This document shows positions 1 through 8,924 of a DNA stretch of 64,000 nt, piece after piece. Under the pieces are notes generated by a model. That model was not told the origin of the DNA and did no database searches. It saw only the letters and a list, made by a program, of their open reading frames with translations. Source of the DNA: Sphingobacterium sp. UBA2700. Its GTDB lineage: Bacteria > Bacteroidota > Bacteroidia > Sphingobacteriales > Sphingobacteriaceae. Where the stretch lies: contig DELI01000029.1 of the NCBI GenBank assembly GCA_002354335.1, positions 1-64,000 of the forward strand. Reading direction: 5' to 3'. Every line of letters starts with the position of its first letter. Position 1 is the first letter of the stretch. The position numbers and the translations under genes are program-made.

Positions 1-9
1 TATATCAGT

Positions 10-339
10 TTAGTATAAAGGACTAGGGCGGGTAGAGAGATTAAATGTGTGATTTTAGATATTAGACCTTTTGGTTTGAAAGGAAAGTTTGTTTTGATCC
101 TTTTTTTAATTAGGAAGGAGAATTTGTCTTGAACCAAGAGAGGAAGGATTTTAGGATTGTCAGGATCGGGTAGAAATGTTGACCGTTTTGTCTTGAACCA
201 GGAAAGGAAGGATTTTAGGATTGTCAGGATCGGGTAGAAATGTTGACCGTTTTGTTTCAAACCAAAGGGTCAAAAATCTAATATCTAATAACTGATATCT
301 GATATCTATATCCGCCCTAGGTCTAAATACTAACTACTA
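10..339. repeat. Interspersed repeat element, copy 1 (TAGGGCGG ends, 64-bp tandem core)
   Basis: The gene-free first 336 bases are filled by a repeat element. Its ends are inverted: GACTAGGGCGGGTA at 21-34 faces TATCCGCCCTAGGTC at 309-323, and the right end continues into TAAATACTAACTACTA. The core holds a 64-bp direct repeat (124-187 and 188-251, then a partial third unit) containing AGGATTGTCAGGATCGGG. A related core and the same ends recur near 27.9 kb. The right edge contains the stop codon (337-339) of the TetR gene. No transposase is encoded, so a non-autonomous MITE-like or structural repeat is the best description. The left limit is uncertain because the window starts here. Confidence 0.75.
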
Positions 340-909
340 CAAAAGCGTTGCCTCCACCAAATAAGGAAGCATATCTTTTTGGAAGGAAATAAAGTTTTTG
401 CGGACGTCTGCAACAGAAACTGCCGTAAAGGCGAAGGAGAATACGATATTCTTGCTGCATTTAATTAGGAAGGTGAGGCGTTCTTCGGGGATGGTGGCGC
501 TGATGGTTTCATTTTGCATAAAGGAACGCAGCAGCAGAAACTCCAAATCGTCCGAGAGTATTTTGAGGTATTCCTGCGCATTGGCAGACTCCCGGAGGAA
601 TTCCCAGCCCACAAACTCATTACAGACCGTATAGGTAACACGGCTGACCTTGAGGATGGTATTCGCCAGAAAGGTTGCCAAGTCCTTTTCGTTTACATGC
701 TTGTTCAGGATATCCGACACATTCTCCTCGATGTAATCCATCAGGACGGCGTGCAGAATGAGTTCCTTGCTAGCAAAATGTTTGTAAAAGGTCGCTTTGG
801 CGATTGAAGCGTTTTTGGCGAGTTCGTTGACACTAGTTTTGTTATAGCCATACTTTCTAAAAAGTTCGCGAGCAGACTTCTTAATTGCTATGACTATTTT
901 ATCTTCCAT
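337..909 (-). CDS. TetR/AcrR family transcriptional regulator
   Basis: A regulator of about 190 residues, the usual TetR length. The N-terminal helix-turn-helix covers residues 8-55, with the typical pattern FRKYGYNKTSVNELAK followed by KATFYKHFASKELIL. The rest is helical and should form the ligand-binding and dimer domain; the ligand cannot be told from sequence. Two adjacent ATG codons (912 and 909) could start it. It lies downstream of pheS on the same strand, separated by about 70 bp holding a hairpin, so it may have its own promoter. Its TAG stop lies inside the edge of the flanking repeat element, yet the protein is of normal length. Confidence 0.85.
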   Translation of the reverse strand: MEDKIVIAIKKSARELFRKYGYNKTSVNELAKNASIAKATFYKHFASKELILHAVLMDYIEENVSDILNKHVNEKDLATFLANTILKVSRVTYTVCNEFVGWEFLRESANAQEYLKILSDDLEFLLLRSFMQNETISATIPEERLTFLIKCSKNIVFSFAFTAVSVADVRKNFISFQKDMLPYLVEATLL

Positions 910-932
910 CAACTAGTTTAACGTTTATAAAG

Positions 933-961
933 TTCTGCCGCCCAGGGTATGGGCAGCAGAA
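933..961 (-). terminator. Hairpin between pheS and the TetR gene
   Basis: An 11-bp imperfect stem (TTCTGCCGCCC against GGGCAGCAGAA, one mismatch) with a 7-nt loop lies just after the pheS stop. There is no clean T-tract on the minus strand, so it may be a weak terminator or an RNA-processing hairpin. Confidence 0.4.
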
Positions 962-979
962 GGTTTAATTTTCTTTTGA

Positions 980-2020
980 TTAAATGATCTCTGTTTCAAA
1001 TTGAGACAAGAAACGAACATCATTTTCCGAGAATAGCCTTAAGTCGCGAATCTCGTATTTCAAGTTGGTGATACGTTCGATACCCATACCGAATGCATAA
1101 CCCGAATATTTCTTGCTGTCGATACCACAGTTCTCCAATACATTTGGATCCACCATACCACAGCCTAAGATTTCTACCCAGCCCGATTGCTTACACATCT
1201 GGCAGCCGGCACCTTTACAGATCGTACAAGAGATATCCATCTCTGCCGAAGGCTCGGTAAAAGGGAAATAAGAAGGACGGAAACGCACTTTCGTATCATC
1301 GCCGTACAACTCTTTCACAAAGTGATATAGGGTCTGCTTTAAATCTGCAAATGAAACTTCCTCGTCTACATACAAACCTTCCACCTGATGGAAGAAACAG
1401 TGTGCACGAGCAGAAATAGCCTCATTACGATAAACACGCCCAGGCATAATCGCGCGGAATGGAGGTTGTCCATTTTCCATCAATCGAACCTGTACCGAAG
1501 AAGTATGCGTACGCAATACCACATCATTACCATCTTGTTTCTTCACAAAGAAAGTATCCTGCATATCACGCGCCGGGTGCTCCGGAGCAAAATTCAATGC
1601 CGAGAAGTTATGCCAATCATCTTCAATATCATTACCTTCAGCAACAACGAAACCTAATTTCTTAAAGATCTCAACGATTTCTTTGCGCACTAAGGATAAT
1701 GGATGTCTTGAACCAAGTTGGAAACCCTCGCCCGGTAAGGTAAGATCACCTTCCTTTTTACTCTGACCGCTATCCGCTGCATTCTCAAATTGCTCTGAAG
1801 CTTCCTTGAACTTGTTTTCAGCTAATTGTTTGAATTCATTCAATACTTTACCCAAAACACGCTTCTCTTCTGATGAAACGGTTTTGAACTCTTCGAATAA
1901 ACTCTTTACGATGCCTTTCGACACTAAAAACTTAAGACGGAATGCCTCCACATCTTGCGCCGAATTTGGAGCAAACGCTTCAATCTCTTGGGTATACTGC
2001 GTTATTTTATCTTGCAACAT
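980..2020 (-). CDS. pheS: Phenylalanyl-tRNA synthetase alpha subunit
   Basis: Charges tRNA-Phe as part of the cytosolic alpha2beta2 enzyme. The start at 2020 (MLQDKITQ) is preferred to an upstream in-frame ATG at 2038, because a TATCTTTG -7 box sits between them; this gives 346 residues, normal for PheS. The N-terminal 85 residues are coiled-coil-like. The class II core follows, with GFQLGSRHPLSLV, motif 2 (FRAIMPGRVYRNE, then ARAHCFFHQVEG) and motif 3 (GYAFGMGIERI). A cysteine-rich stretch, CTICKGAGCQMC, precedes motif 3. The partner gene pheT is not in the window, so the two subunits are encoded apart. Confidence 0.97.
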   Translation of the reverse strand: MLQDKITQYTQEIEAFAPNSAQDVEAFRLKFLVSKGIVKSLFEEFKTVSSEEKRVLGKVLNEFKQLAENKFKEASEQFENAADSGQSKKEGDLTLPGEGFQLGSRHPLSLVRKEIVEIFKKLGFVVAEGNDIEDDWHNFSALNFAPEHPARDMQDTFFVKKQDGNDVVLRTHTSSVQVRLMENGQPPFRAIMPGRVYRNEAISARAHCFFHQVEGLYVDEEVSFADLKQTLYHFVKELYGDDTKVRFRPSYFPFTEPSAEMDISCTICKGAGCQMCKQSGWVEILGCGMVDPNVLENCGIDSKKYSGYAFGMGIERITNLKYEIRDLRLFSENDVRFLSQFETEII

Positions 2021-2024
2021 GCGC

Positions 2025-2032
2025 CAAAGATA
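2025..2032 (-). promoter_or_regulatory. -7 box TATCTTTG directly before the pheS ATG
   Basis: TATCTTTG on the minus strand matches the Bacteroidota primary-sigma -7 consensus TAnnTTTG and ends four bases before the pheS ATG. Transcription would begin at or next to the start codon, giving a leaderless or nearly leaderless message. No clear TTG -33 element was found at 19-21 bp. Confidence 0.5.
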
Positions 2033-2084
2033 CAGCAATTTTTAAAAAGTTTATGATATGCTCAGGTAATTAATTAGGCAAATG

Positions 2085-2534
2085 TTAAAATGGCAAGCCA
2101 TCATTATCATCATTATTCTCCGTAAAATCAACAGATTGTTCTTTTTCAGCTTCAGTGGTAGATGTAGCGGTAGACGATCCTTGTGGATTTTGCGGCTCGA
2201 AGTCTGATCGACGTCCTAATAGGTTAAAGCTCTCGGCAACAATTTCGGTCGTATACCGACGGATACCTTCTTTATCTTCATAGGAACGGGTTCTTAATTT
2301 CCCCTCGATATAAACCAATTTACCCTTGCTTAGGTACTTTACCGCAACGTCTGCAAGGCCACGCCATAGAACGATATTATGCCACTCCGTTTGCTCAATA
2401 CGCTTCCCGTCTTTACTAAAGGTCTCGGAAGTTGCCAAGGGAAAACTCGCCACGCTTACATTACCTTCTAAATAACGGATCTCAGGGTCTTTACCTAGAT
2501 GCCCTACTAAAATTACTTTGTTTACACCAGACAT
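2085..2534 (-). CDS. ssb: Single-stranded DNA-binding protein
   Basis: Binds single-stranded DNA in replication, repair and recombination. The 149-residue protein has the OB fold in residues 1-108, opening MSGVNKVILVGHLGKDPE, with WHNIVLWRGLADVAVKYL and GKLVYIEGKLRTRSY as typical SSB strands. A Gln/Ser/Thr-rich linker leads to the acidic tip DNDGLPF, the partner-binding tail seen in other SSBs as DDDIPF. It lies 31 bp downstream of mutY on the same strand. Confidence 0.96.
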   Translation of the reverse strand: MSGVNKVILVGHLGKDPEIRYLEGNVSVASFPLATSETFSKDGKRIEQTEWHNIVLWRGLADVAVKYLSKGKLVYIEGKLRTRSYEDKEGIRRYTTEIVAESFNLLGRRSDFEPQNPQGSSTATSTTEAEKEQSVDFTENNDDNDGLPF

Positions 2535-2565
2535 ACAATAATCAATAATTTAGGATTAGTTAGCA

Positions 2566-3609
2566 CTAAAAATATCGCTCAACGAAGGAGCTAATCAGTT
2601 TATGTTTAGCTAATTTATCTAAATTTTCCAACAAATAATAATTCCAATTGCTTTTTTTCGCTATATCTGTATCGATATTTCCCAACTTATAAAAGTGGGC
2701 ATAAATATTCTGATGACTAAGGACATGCTTCTGTGTCCCTTCTATGGGAATGAGCTGTGCATCACCAAAAATATCACGAAAAGCAGTGGATGCTTGCAAT
2801 TCGTCAAGCGAGAGCATCGCACTCGTTTCTAACATCGGAAACTCGAAAAGGTTTGTCCAAACATCGCCCTCCGGACGCTGCGACATGAGGATGGCTCCAT
2901 CACGCTCCGCTAAGAAATAATGGAAATAACGATCGCGACTTTTTTTTCCTTTCAGTTTCTTAGGAAGTTCCCCTTGTAAGCCCTTAGCGAACGCAACACA
3001 ATCGACCCGCAATGGACAAATACTGCAGTCTGGGTTCTTTGGCTTGCATTGCATTGCGCCAAAATCCATCATCGCCTGATTATATTCACCGGGATGCTCC
3101 CGATCCAGCATCTCATCGGCAAGCTTGGAAAATAACTTCTTCCCTGCGGTCGAATTGATAGGCTCTTCAATTCCGAAATAACGTGATAAAACCCGGAAAA
3201 CATTGCCATCTAACACGGCATGTGGGTGATTTTCAGCGAATGAAGCGATCGCTGCGGCAGTATATTGGCCCACTCCGGGCAGCGACAAAAGCTCGCTATA
3301 ATGGGTCGGAAAAACCCCGGCATACAAGTCAACAACCTGTTTAGCAGCCTTATGCATATTTCGAGCCCGCGAGTAGTACCCCAAACCCTGCCATAGTCGA
3401 AGGATGTTCTCCTCCTCGGCGGCAGCGAATTTTGTTACATTTGGATATTCCTCTACAAATTTAAAAAAATATGGTGTCCCCTGCTCGACTCTCGTCTGCT
3501 GGAGGATGATTTCTGAAAGCCAAATAATGTAAGGATTCTTTGTTTCTCGCCATGGTAGTGCTCTTTTATGGTCTTGATACCAATCGAGTATACGTGCTGA
3601 AAATGACAT
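2566..3609 (-). CDS. mutY: A/G-specific adenine DNA glycosylase
   Basis: Removes adenine mispaired with 8-oxoguanine. All key features are visible: catalytic Glu33 in SEIILQQTRV, the helix-hairpin-helix LSLPGVGQYTAAAI (residues 108-121), catalytic Asp134 in AVLDGNVFRV, and four iron-sulfur cysteines at 188, 195, 198 and 204 with the canonical C-X6-C-X2-C-X5-C spacing. Residues 225-347 form the NUDIX-like C-terminal domain that reads 8-oxoG. At 347 residues it matches the family length. It is the first gene of a co-directional run with ssb and pheS and is divergent from the M23 peptidase. Confidence 0.96.
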   Translation of the reverse strand: MSFSARILDWYQDHKRALPWRETKNPYIIWLSEIILQQTRVEQGTPYFFKFVEEYPNVTKFAAAEEENILRLWQGLGYYSRARNMHKAAKQVVDLYAGVFPTHYSELLSLPGVGQYTAAAIASFAENHPHAVLDGNVFRVLSRYFGIEEPINSTAGKKLFSKLADEMLDREHPGEYNQAMMDFGAMQCKPKNPDCSICPLRVDCVAFAKGLQGELPKKLKGKKSRDRYFHYFLAERDGAILMSQRPEGDVWTNLFEFPMLETSAMLSLDELQASTAFRDIFGDAQLIPIEGTQKHVLSHQNIYAHFYKLGNIDTDIAKKSNWNYYLLENLDKLAKHKLISSFVERYF

Positions 3610-3688
3610 AATGCAAAGATGAAAATTATTCTAAGAAACGTTAAGTCTAAAGTTATTAAATGTTAAAAAATCCTTAAATATATAGGAG

Positions 3689-3705
3689 TTGCTATAAATT
3701 AGCAA
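3689..3705. promoter_or_regulatory. Inverted repeat TTGCTA-N5-TAGCAA
   Basis: A perfect 6-bp inverted repeat with a 5-nt spacer (TAAAT) lies in the mutY / M23 divergent region, 33 bp before the M23 start codon. It could be an operator or a small leader hairpin. No regulator is implied by the sequence. Confidence 0.3.
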
Positions 3706-3737
3706 TTCGACTAGCAGTATTTAGAGAAGTAAAAAGT

Positions 3738-4595
3738 ATGATTAAACAAAAGACTTCCGTTGTTTTTCTAGATGCCAACGGAGATTCTGATCGCAAGATC
3801 CAGGTTCCTACTTTTATAGTAAAAAACTGGAAAAGAGTTCTTGGCTTGGGCGTTCTATTGATTTGCCTAGCCTGCGGTACTATCGTTTACCTCGCTACGA
3901 AAAACACAAGCGAGCGTTACGAAAAAGAGTTAACTCAGAAAGTGAAAGCCCTTGAGGCTGCAAAACAATCGCTAGCAACGGAGGAAGCCTCAAATCAAAT
4001 GAGTATGGAGCAAGTCCAAAAATCATTTGACGCTATCGATAGTACTCTTAACCAAATTAATGCCAAAATGCGTAAAAGGGGATTAAAAGATATTGCCCCT
4101 AAGATAAAAAACGTCGGAGGACCTGTAGAGGAGGAAATAAACTTGGAAGAATTAACCAAGTTTTACAAGAAAGAGTTAAAGAATTTAGACAAGAAATTAG
4201 AGGGTATTCCCCTAGGAATTCCTCACCACGGCAAGATTACATCGCGCTTTGGCTACCGTCGCAACCCTTTTACCAATAAAGGTAGAGAGATGCACTCGGG
4301 CATCGATATCAAAGGAAGATCGGGCGAGCCTATCAAAGCGACTGCTGCAGGCAAGGTAGTGCATGCAGGCTACAAAGGACAGTACGGACGTGTAGTGATT
4401 ATAGAACACAGCAACGGTTGGGAAACAAGATATGCACACCTTTCCAGAACAAATGTTCGCGTAGGACAACGTGTTGAAGCCGGACAAACAATCGGTGGCT
4501 TAGGCAATACCGGCCGCTCAACAGGTCCGCATCTGCATTATGAATTGCTAAGCCACGGCACAAAACTGAACCCCGAGAAAACATTAAGATTTTAA
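3738..4595 (+). CDS. Membrane-anchored M23 (LytM) peptidoglycan endopeptidase
   Basis: A 285-residue envelope protein. A short basic cytoplasmic segment precedes one transmembrane helix (about 33-54), then a coiled coil (about 58-100) and a C-terminal LytM domain (about 155-285). The zinc site is intact: His186 and Asp190 in HSGID, and His265 and His267 in GPHLHYE. It should therefore be an active peptidoglycan peptidase rather than a degenerate EnvC/NlpD-type activator. The topology resembles peptidases of cell division or cell-shape control. It is monocistronic, divergent from mutY, and followed by a strong terminator. Confidence 0.92.
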   Translation: MIKQKTSVVFLDANGDSDRKIQVPTFIVKNWKRVLGLGVLLICLACGTIVYLATKNTSERYEKELTQKVKALEAAKQSLATEEASNQMSMEQVQKSFDAIDSTLNQINAKMRKRGLKDIAPKIKNVGGPVEEEINLEELTKFYKKELKNLDKKLEGIPLGIPHHGKITSRFGYRRNPFTNKGREMHSGIDIKGRSGEPIKATAAGKVVHAGYKGQYGRVVIIEHSNGWETRYAHLSRTNVRVGQRVEAGQTIGGLGNTGRSTGPHLHYELLSHGTKLNPEKTLRF

Positions 4596-4640
4596 GTTAG
4601 TCGAAGAATACTAACCACCTATCATAATTTATCAAAAGTA

Positions 4641-4674
4641 AAAAGCATTGGACAGTACGTTCAATGCTTTTTTT
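4641..4674 (+). terminator. Rho-independent terminator after the M23 peptidase
   Basis: Stem AAAAGCATTGGAC / GTTCAATGCTTTT with a 5-nt loop and a run of seven T residues, 45 bp after the stop codon. Confidence 0.85.
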
Positions 4675-4711
4675 GTGAATTTACAACGTCTTTACTCACC
4701 TTATCCGCTAT

Positions 4712-5590
4712 CTAGAAATTCGCTCTCACTGAGGTTTCATTATAGAGCCCAAAAATGCCTTCTGCTCCAACAATATTAGAATAGAGCGGGCGCACCGTCT
4801 GAAATATGGCCTCTCCGAGGGAGCCCAGTTGATCTATTTCCTTTTTAAATCTGGCCAAATCAGGAGACAGATAAGCAAGTGTTACATCTACTTCTTTTGC
4901 AAGTTCGGTGGATCCGTCACCCTTTTTTATCTGTCGATCAAAGCGTTTACTCCCAGTTCTCCCATGCAACGGCTTTCCGTCCGTAAATCTGAATTCTGGA
5001 GAAAGAAAGTAGGCTGCAAGCCCTTGTTTTGTAGTCTTAACTGCTTTTTCACCGATCAAGAACGGGTATAGTGCAGTCGCACCGACTCCTTCCTTGGCTG
5101 CGCCTTGCGACCAATTCAATGTATACATAGATGGTAGATTCGGGTTTAATTCTATATTTACATCCGTCAAAACCGGCTTCTCTGGCAAATAACATTTTTC
5201 AGAAGTGATCCTTTCTGCCTTTTCTTCCATCAATATCTCTATGGCGTAAGCAGCTCCAAGCTTGAGACTGATATCTTCAGGATTAATGACAAAATATCCG
5301 ACAGAATCGGGGACTTCACTGAATTTGATGATGCGCTCACCTTCTTCCAATAAGAAAACGGAAAGCTTGGGCAGTGCCGGTACAACACCTGGCTGACCTC
5401 GCAATGGCCTACTCCACGATACAACAGCCTCTCCTCCCGAAATAGTTCCTACAGACGACAATACGATCAGACGGGGAGTATATGCGGGGAACTCAAACGG
5501 AATAGTCGTTTGATGGTCTGTACATCCAACGAATGAAACCGCTACACTTATGGCGATCCATATATTTCTACAAAACTTTCGTAGCATCAT
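4712..5590 (-). CDS. DUF4249-type outer-membrane lipoprotein
   Basis: A 292-residue predicted lipoprotein: signal peptide, then lipobox SFVGC with Cys23 as the lipidated residue. The mature part, with beta-rich segments such as PRLIVLSSVGTISGGEAVVSWSRP, resembles the DUF4249 family, which in Bacteroidota is commonly encoded beside TonB-dependent receptors. That is the case here: it follows the receptor gene by 15 bp as the last gene of a three-gene run. A surface-exposed partner of the receptor is plausible, but the substrate is unknown. Confidence 0.75.
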   Translation of the reverse strand: MMLRKFCRNIWIAISVAVSFVGCTDHQTTIPFEFPAYTPRLIVLSSVGTISGGEAVVSWSRPLRGQPGVVPALPKLSVFLLEEGERIIKFSEVPDSVGYFVINPEDISLKLGAAYAIEILMEEKAERITSEKCYLPEKPVLTDVNIELNPNLPSMYTLNWSQGAAKEGVGATALYPFLIGEKAVKTTKQGLAAYFLSPEFRFTDGKPLHGRTGSKRFDRQIKKGDGSTELAKEVDVTLAYLSPDLARFKKEIDQLGSLGEAIFQTVRPLYSNIVGAEGIFGLYNETSVRANF

Positions 5591-5605
5591 AGTTCAGTTA
5601 TAGTA

Positions 5606-7951
5606 TTAAAGTTCGAATCCGATATTGAAGGAAGGCATGATAGGGAACATCCCTGTGACTTCCAACTTTCCGGGAATATCCGAAGGCTGTGCAAAGAATG
5701 GATTTACCCGATTATAGACATTATAAACACCTATCCCAAACCATCTTGTATTCCCCCTTTTAGTCTTCCATTTCCGTTCAACATTAACATCCAGCCGATG
5801 GAAGGCCGGCAGGCGCATATTGTTAAGATTCCCCATAATAGGAAAGCCCGATCTCCATTCTTCTATTTCGGTCATACTTGTAGGCATTGTGAATGGTCTT
5901 CCCGTCTTATAGGTCCAGCTTCCTGAGAGCCTGTAACCCTTTCCAAAATTGTACATCATCAGAAAGTTAACAGAATTCCTAAAATCAAAATCCGAATTGA
6001 ACCAATTTCCTTGATTCAGTGACCCGAACATAGACTGGGACTTGGCATAGGTATAGGATAATGAACCGTGCAGCTTTCCTGTAGTCTTCTGCAAAAGAAC
6101 TTCTACCCCATATGTCCTCATCCTTCCACCCCGATGAAGAAAGTCATTATATTCTACCACATCTTTCTCAAAATCAGTAGAGGGTGCAAATTTGACAACA
6201 TCGGACTGGTCCTTAAGGAAGAGTTCGATGGACATATTGTCCAATAAGCCTTTTGGATTACGAAAATATCCTATTGACCATTGTTTGGATAATGACGGAG
6301 CTGAGATACCGTCATTTGCTATATAAAACTCCCTAAAACGCCCCATATCATCTGTAAAGCCTAAAAGCATAGCGCTCTGACGCTGCATATTAAAAGCGGC
6401 GTTAATTGTAGACCTATCATCGAGCTCATAGGTCAGAAGGATCTTCGGCTCCGACAGCCATGTGCCAGCCCGTTCATGCCCATATCTGGAAATCCTGATG
6501 CCTGAATTGACTCGGAACCGCTCAGTCATTCTGTACGAAAAATCTGCCGACAGCGCTGTATTGTCAACATCACGCGTATCCATTTCCCGGTAATAATCAC
6601 TGATTATCCCTCCGTCAACTGCTTCCCTCCGCCTCAGGTAGATCCCGTATTGAAACTCTTCCCGCTCTATACCGTAATTTAAGTCTAGCGCGTCACTAAC
6701 CTGTGTCTTCCCATGGATATTAAATTTGATGGAACGGACACTGTTACCGGATATACTGGAAACCTCGAGGCTATTTTTGTCAATTCCGCCGAAGTCCGAC
6801 CCATCATTGGTTTTCGAATAGATATCGTAGAAGTGTCTATAATTGGAATAACTGGCATGTGCATTCAGCGAAGTGGTCGGTACGAGATTAATCCTGTAAT
6901 TTAGTGCGATAAGCTCATTTTTGATACCATATTTATCTTCTGATAGCTGATTGTACGATGGATAGCTTTCTAAAAAAGAATGTCTATCGCGTCCAAGCAG
7001 TGCGGTGAGGGAAATATGCTGTTTATCAGACAAACGGCCATCCAGTCGCATGGTCAAGTCCTGCGAGACAAGATTTCCAATATCACCAGTACGGTCGCCT
7101 CTTCGTATTTTCCTTGCTATAGCGCCGGTGGCCAGATCAACAATTGTTCTGCGCATCCCTACGTGATAGCTCAATCGATCCTTAATAAGGGGTCCGCTAG
7201 CACTGAACTTGGGCGAAATCAGGCTAAACTGAAAGGATTGATGGTGCTCTTTGTAATTTCCTTCCTTCGTCCGTATGTCCAGCACGGAAGATAAGCGGCC
7301 TCCAAATTTGGAAGGCCAGTAGTTCTTATAAAAATCTACCCCTCCGACGAGCTCAGGCTGAAACATGGAAATATATCCGCCGATATGGTTCACGTTCAAC
7401 ATCGTAGCTCCATCAAGCAGGATCTGGTTCTGGTCCTGCTCGCCTCCGCGCACAAAGAGATGCGAATATCCCTCCTTTCCATCTGTAACGCCCGGCAGGA
7501 ACGTTAAGCCTTTTAATATGTCAGGTTCCCCCAGAAAAGATGGGGTAGCCGTTAAAAAAGGGAGTGAAACGCGGTTTACACCAAGAGCAGCTTTTTTATT
7601 AAACGGTTGGTCAGCATAGACCTCAACTATATTTAGCTCCAATGAGGACAGTCTCACATATATCTGCTTGTGATCCGCAGACACTTCAATAATCGTATCC
7701 CGATATGAAACATGCGAGATGAAAAGCCGTGTTTTATCGAAAACCGTAGTCAAGCAATTTCCACCGACATCCGTTGTCCGGGTTATACCTGTTTCCAGGT
7801 TAGTCACATTTGCGTTTTCGATCGGAACTCCGCTACGGGTGTCGCTCACATTAATAACAATCTTAACTTGGGCTCTAAGCTTAGGCGGATTAATAAAAAA
7901 TAATATAGCAAGGAAGGATGCTATAAAAAAGAAGTGCCCAGATCTTATCAT
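5606..7951 (-). CDS. TonB-dependent outer-membrane receptor with N-terminal carboxypeptidase-like domain
   Basis: A 781-residue importer or receptor. A signal peptide (about 1-27) is followed by a CarboxypepD_reg-like beta-sandwich (about 28-110), then a plug domain (about 120-225, with SFLGEPDILKGLTFLPGVTD and FVRGGEQDQNQILLDG) and a 22-strand-type barrel to the C terminus (PSFNIGFEL). It is shorter than SusC proteins and has no SusD neighbour; its companion is a DUF4249 lipoprotein. The start codon overlaps the stop of the upstream barrel gene in an ATGA, indicating translational coupling. Substrate unknown. Confidence 0.92.
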   Translation of the reverse strand: MIRSGHFFFIASFLAILFFINPPKLRAQVKIVINVSDTRSGVPIENANVTNLETGITRTTDVGGNCLTTVFDKTRLFISHVSYRDTIIEVSADHKQIYVRLSSLELNIVEVYADQPFNKKAALGVNRVSLPFLTATPSFLGEPDILKGLTFLPGVTDGKEGYSHLFVRGGEQDQNQILLDGATMLNVNHIGGYISMFQPELVGGVDFYKNYWPSKFGGRLSSVLDIRTKEGNYKEHHQSFQFSLISPKFSASGPLIKDRLSYHVGMRRTIVDLATGAIARKIRRGDRTGDIGNLVSQDLTMRLDGRLSDKQHISLTALLGRDRHSFLESYPSYNQLSEDKYGIKNELIALNYRINLVPTTSLNAHASYSNYRHFYDIYSKTNDGSDFGGIDKNSLEVSSISGNSVRSIKFNIHGKTQVSDALDLNYGIEREEFQYGIYLRRREAVDGGIISDYYREMDTRDVDNTALSADFSYRMTERFRVNSGIRISRYGHERAGTWLSEPKILLTYELDDRSTINAAFNMQRQSAMLLGFTDDMGRFREFYIANDGISAPSLSKQWSIGYFRNPKGLLDNMSIELFLKDQSDVVKFAPSTDFEKDVVEYNDFLHRGGRMRTYGVEVLLQKTTGKLHGSLSYTYAKSQSMFGSLNQGNWFNSDFDFRNSVNFLMMYNFGKGYRLSGSWTYKTGRPFTMPTSMTEIEEWRSGFPIMGNLNNMRLPAFHRLDVNVERKWKTKRGNTRWFGIGVYNVYNRVNPFFAQPSDIPGKLEVTGMFPIMPSFNIGFEL

Positions 7952-8706
7952 TTTAGATAATAACGTGTATTCAGCCTGACACCCATTTCCCTGAATTTAA
8001 AATCATCCTTTGAGGTGGCAGGATTAATATTCAATCTCGGGGTTATGTCCGTAAAGGCGTCCAGGTCTATCCTCAACTGCTCATTGATAGGTGCAAATAC
8101 ACCGATATGGGCGCCGAGCTGAAACGGATGTTGATATTTTGCTGTATAATAAGATAGACCCATTGCCCTACCCAAACTTCCATAAGGAAACTCGCTATCG
8201 GTGATATTCGAGGAGAACTGATAATACAGGTCAGCCCCAACTTTAAACCCTATGTATTCGAATGGGAGGTAAGTAATAGATACTGGCATATGAAGTGCCC
8301 AATACCGAAAATTCTTTGTTTTTCCGAATTCGGGCAACATATCCCGATAAAAACTAGAAAGCTCCCCCTTACGGTCAAGCAATTCCGCAGTCAACCCGAA
8401 ACCTGCACTTTGCACGTTTAAGCCCACATCCCATCCTATGATACCATCTTGCTCAAATGTCCCCGAAAGTCCGACTCCCCCGTTGATCAGAAAACCGGGC
8501 TTACTGTTCAGCTGATAGTCGATTGAAGCATCAGCTTCCCTGACACTATATTGGAGATCAGCAAATGACGTATTAAAACCCCGAACTGTGGTTGCTCCTG
8601 CACCGGCAGTTACATACCATTTAGGTTTATTTTGGGCTGATGCTAAGTTGCAGAACAGTAGACCAATTGCTGATAAGAATAAAACTAATGAGCGGCTATT
8701 TTCCAT
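7948..8706 (-). CDS. Outer-membrane beta-barrel protein, function unknown
   Basis: About 252 residues with an N-terminal signal peptide ending near NLASAQ. The mature chain has alternating strands such as GFLINGGVGLSGTFEQDGIIGWDVGLNVQSAGF and ends MGVRLNTRYYLK, typical of small OmpW- or porin-like barrels. ATG at 8706 is preferred to GTG at 8712. It leads the operon with the TonB receptor (4-nt overlap) and DUF4249 protein, preceded by a very good promoter at 8758-8788. A role in the same uptake or sensing system is inferred from position only. Confidence 0.75.
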   Translation of the reverse strand: MENSRSLVLFLSAIGLLFCNLASAQNKPKWYVTAGAGATTVRGFNTSFADLQYSVREADASIDYQLNSKPGFLINGGVGLSGTFEQDGIIGWDVGLNVQSAGFGLTAELLDRKGELSSFYRDMLPEFGKTKNFRYWALHMPVSITYLPFEYIGFKVGADLYYQFSSNITDSEFPYGSLGRAMGLSYYTAKYQHPFQLGAHIGVFAPINEQLRIDLDAFTDITPRLNINPATSKDDFKFREMGVRLNTRYYLK

Positions 8707-8757
8707 AATCACACTGTTATCTAAACGTTAATTAAACTAATTAATTATTACGCATAT

Positions 8758-8788
8758 CAAAACTAACTAAATAGCTTCAGTTAGCAAA
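8758..8788 (-). promoter_or_regulatory. Bacteroidota-type promoter of the barrel / TonB receptor / DUF4249 operon
   Basis: On the minus strand, TTTG (8788-8785) is followed by a 19-bp spacer and TAGTTTTG (8765-8758), an excellent match to the -33 TTTG / -7 TAnnTTTG consensus. It leaves a leader of roughly 45 nt before the ATG at 8706. Confidence 0.65.
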
Positions 8789-8924
8789 ATATTTTTTCTC
8801 TATTTTGGGAAATAACCTTAATCCAAACGAAAAGACATCTTCTTCCATCCAAGAGTTTTCAAGAACTCAGTATTATTTGATTCAACAGAAAGAGGAAACT
8901 TCTACACCCCTCCTTCAATACAGT

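Noticed and set aside
124..257. Direct repeats as a CRISPR array
   Set aside because: Only two units and a fragment, directly adjoining with no spacers, and no cas genes in the window.
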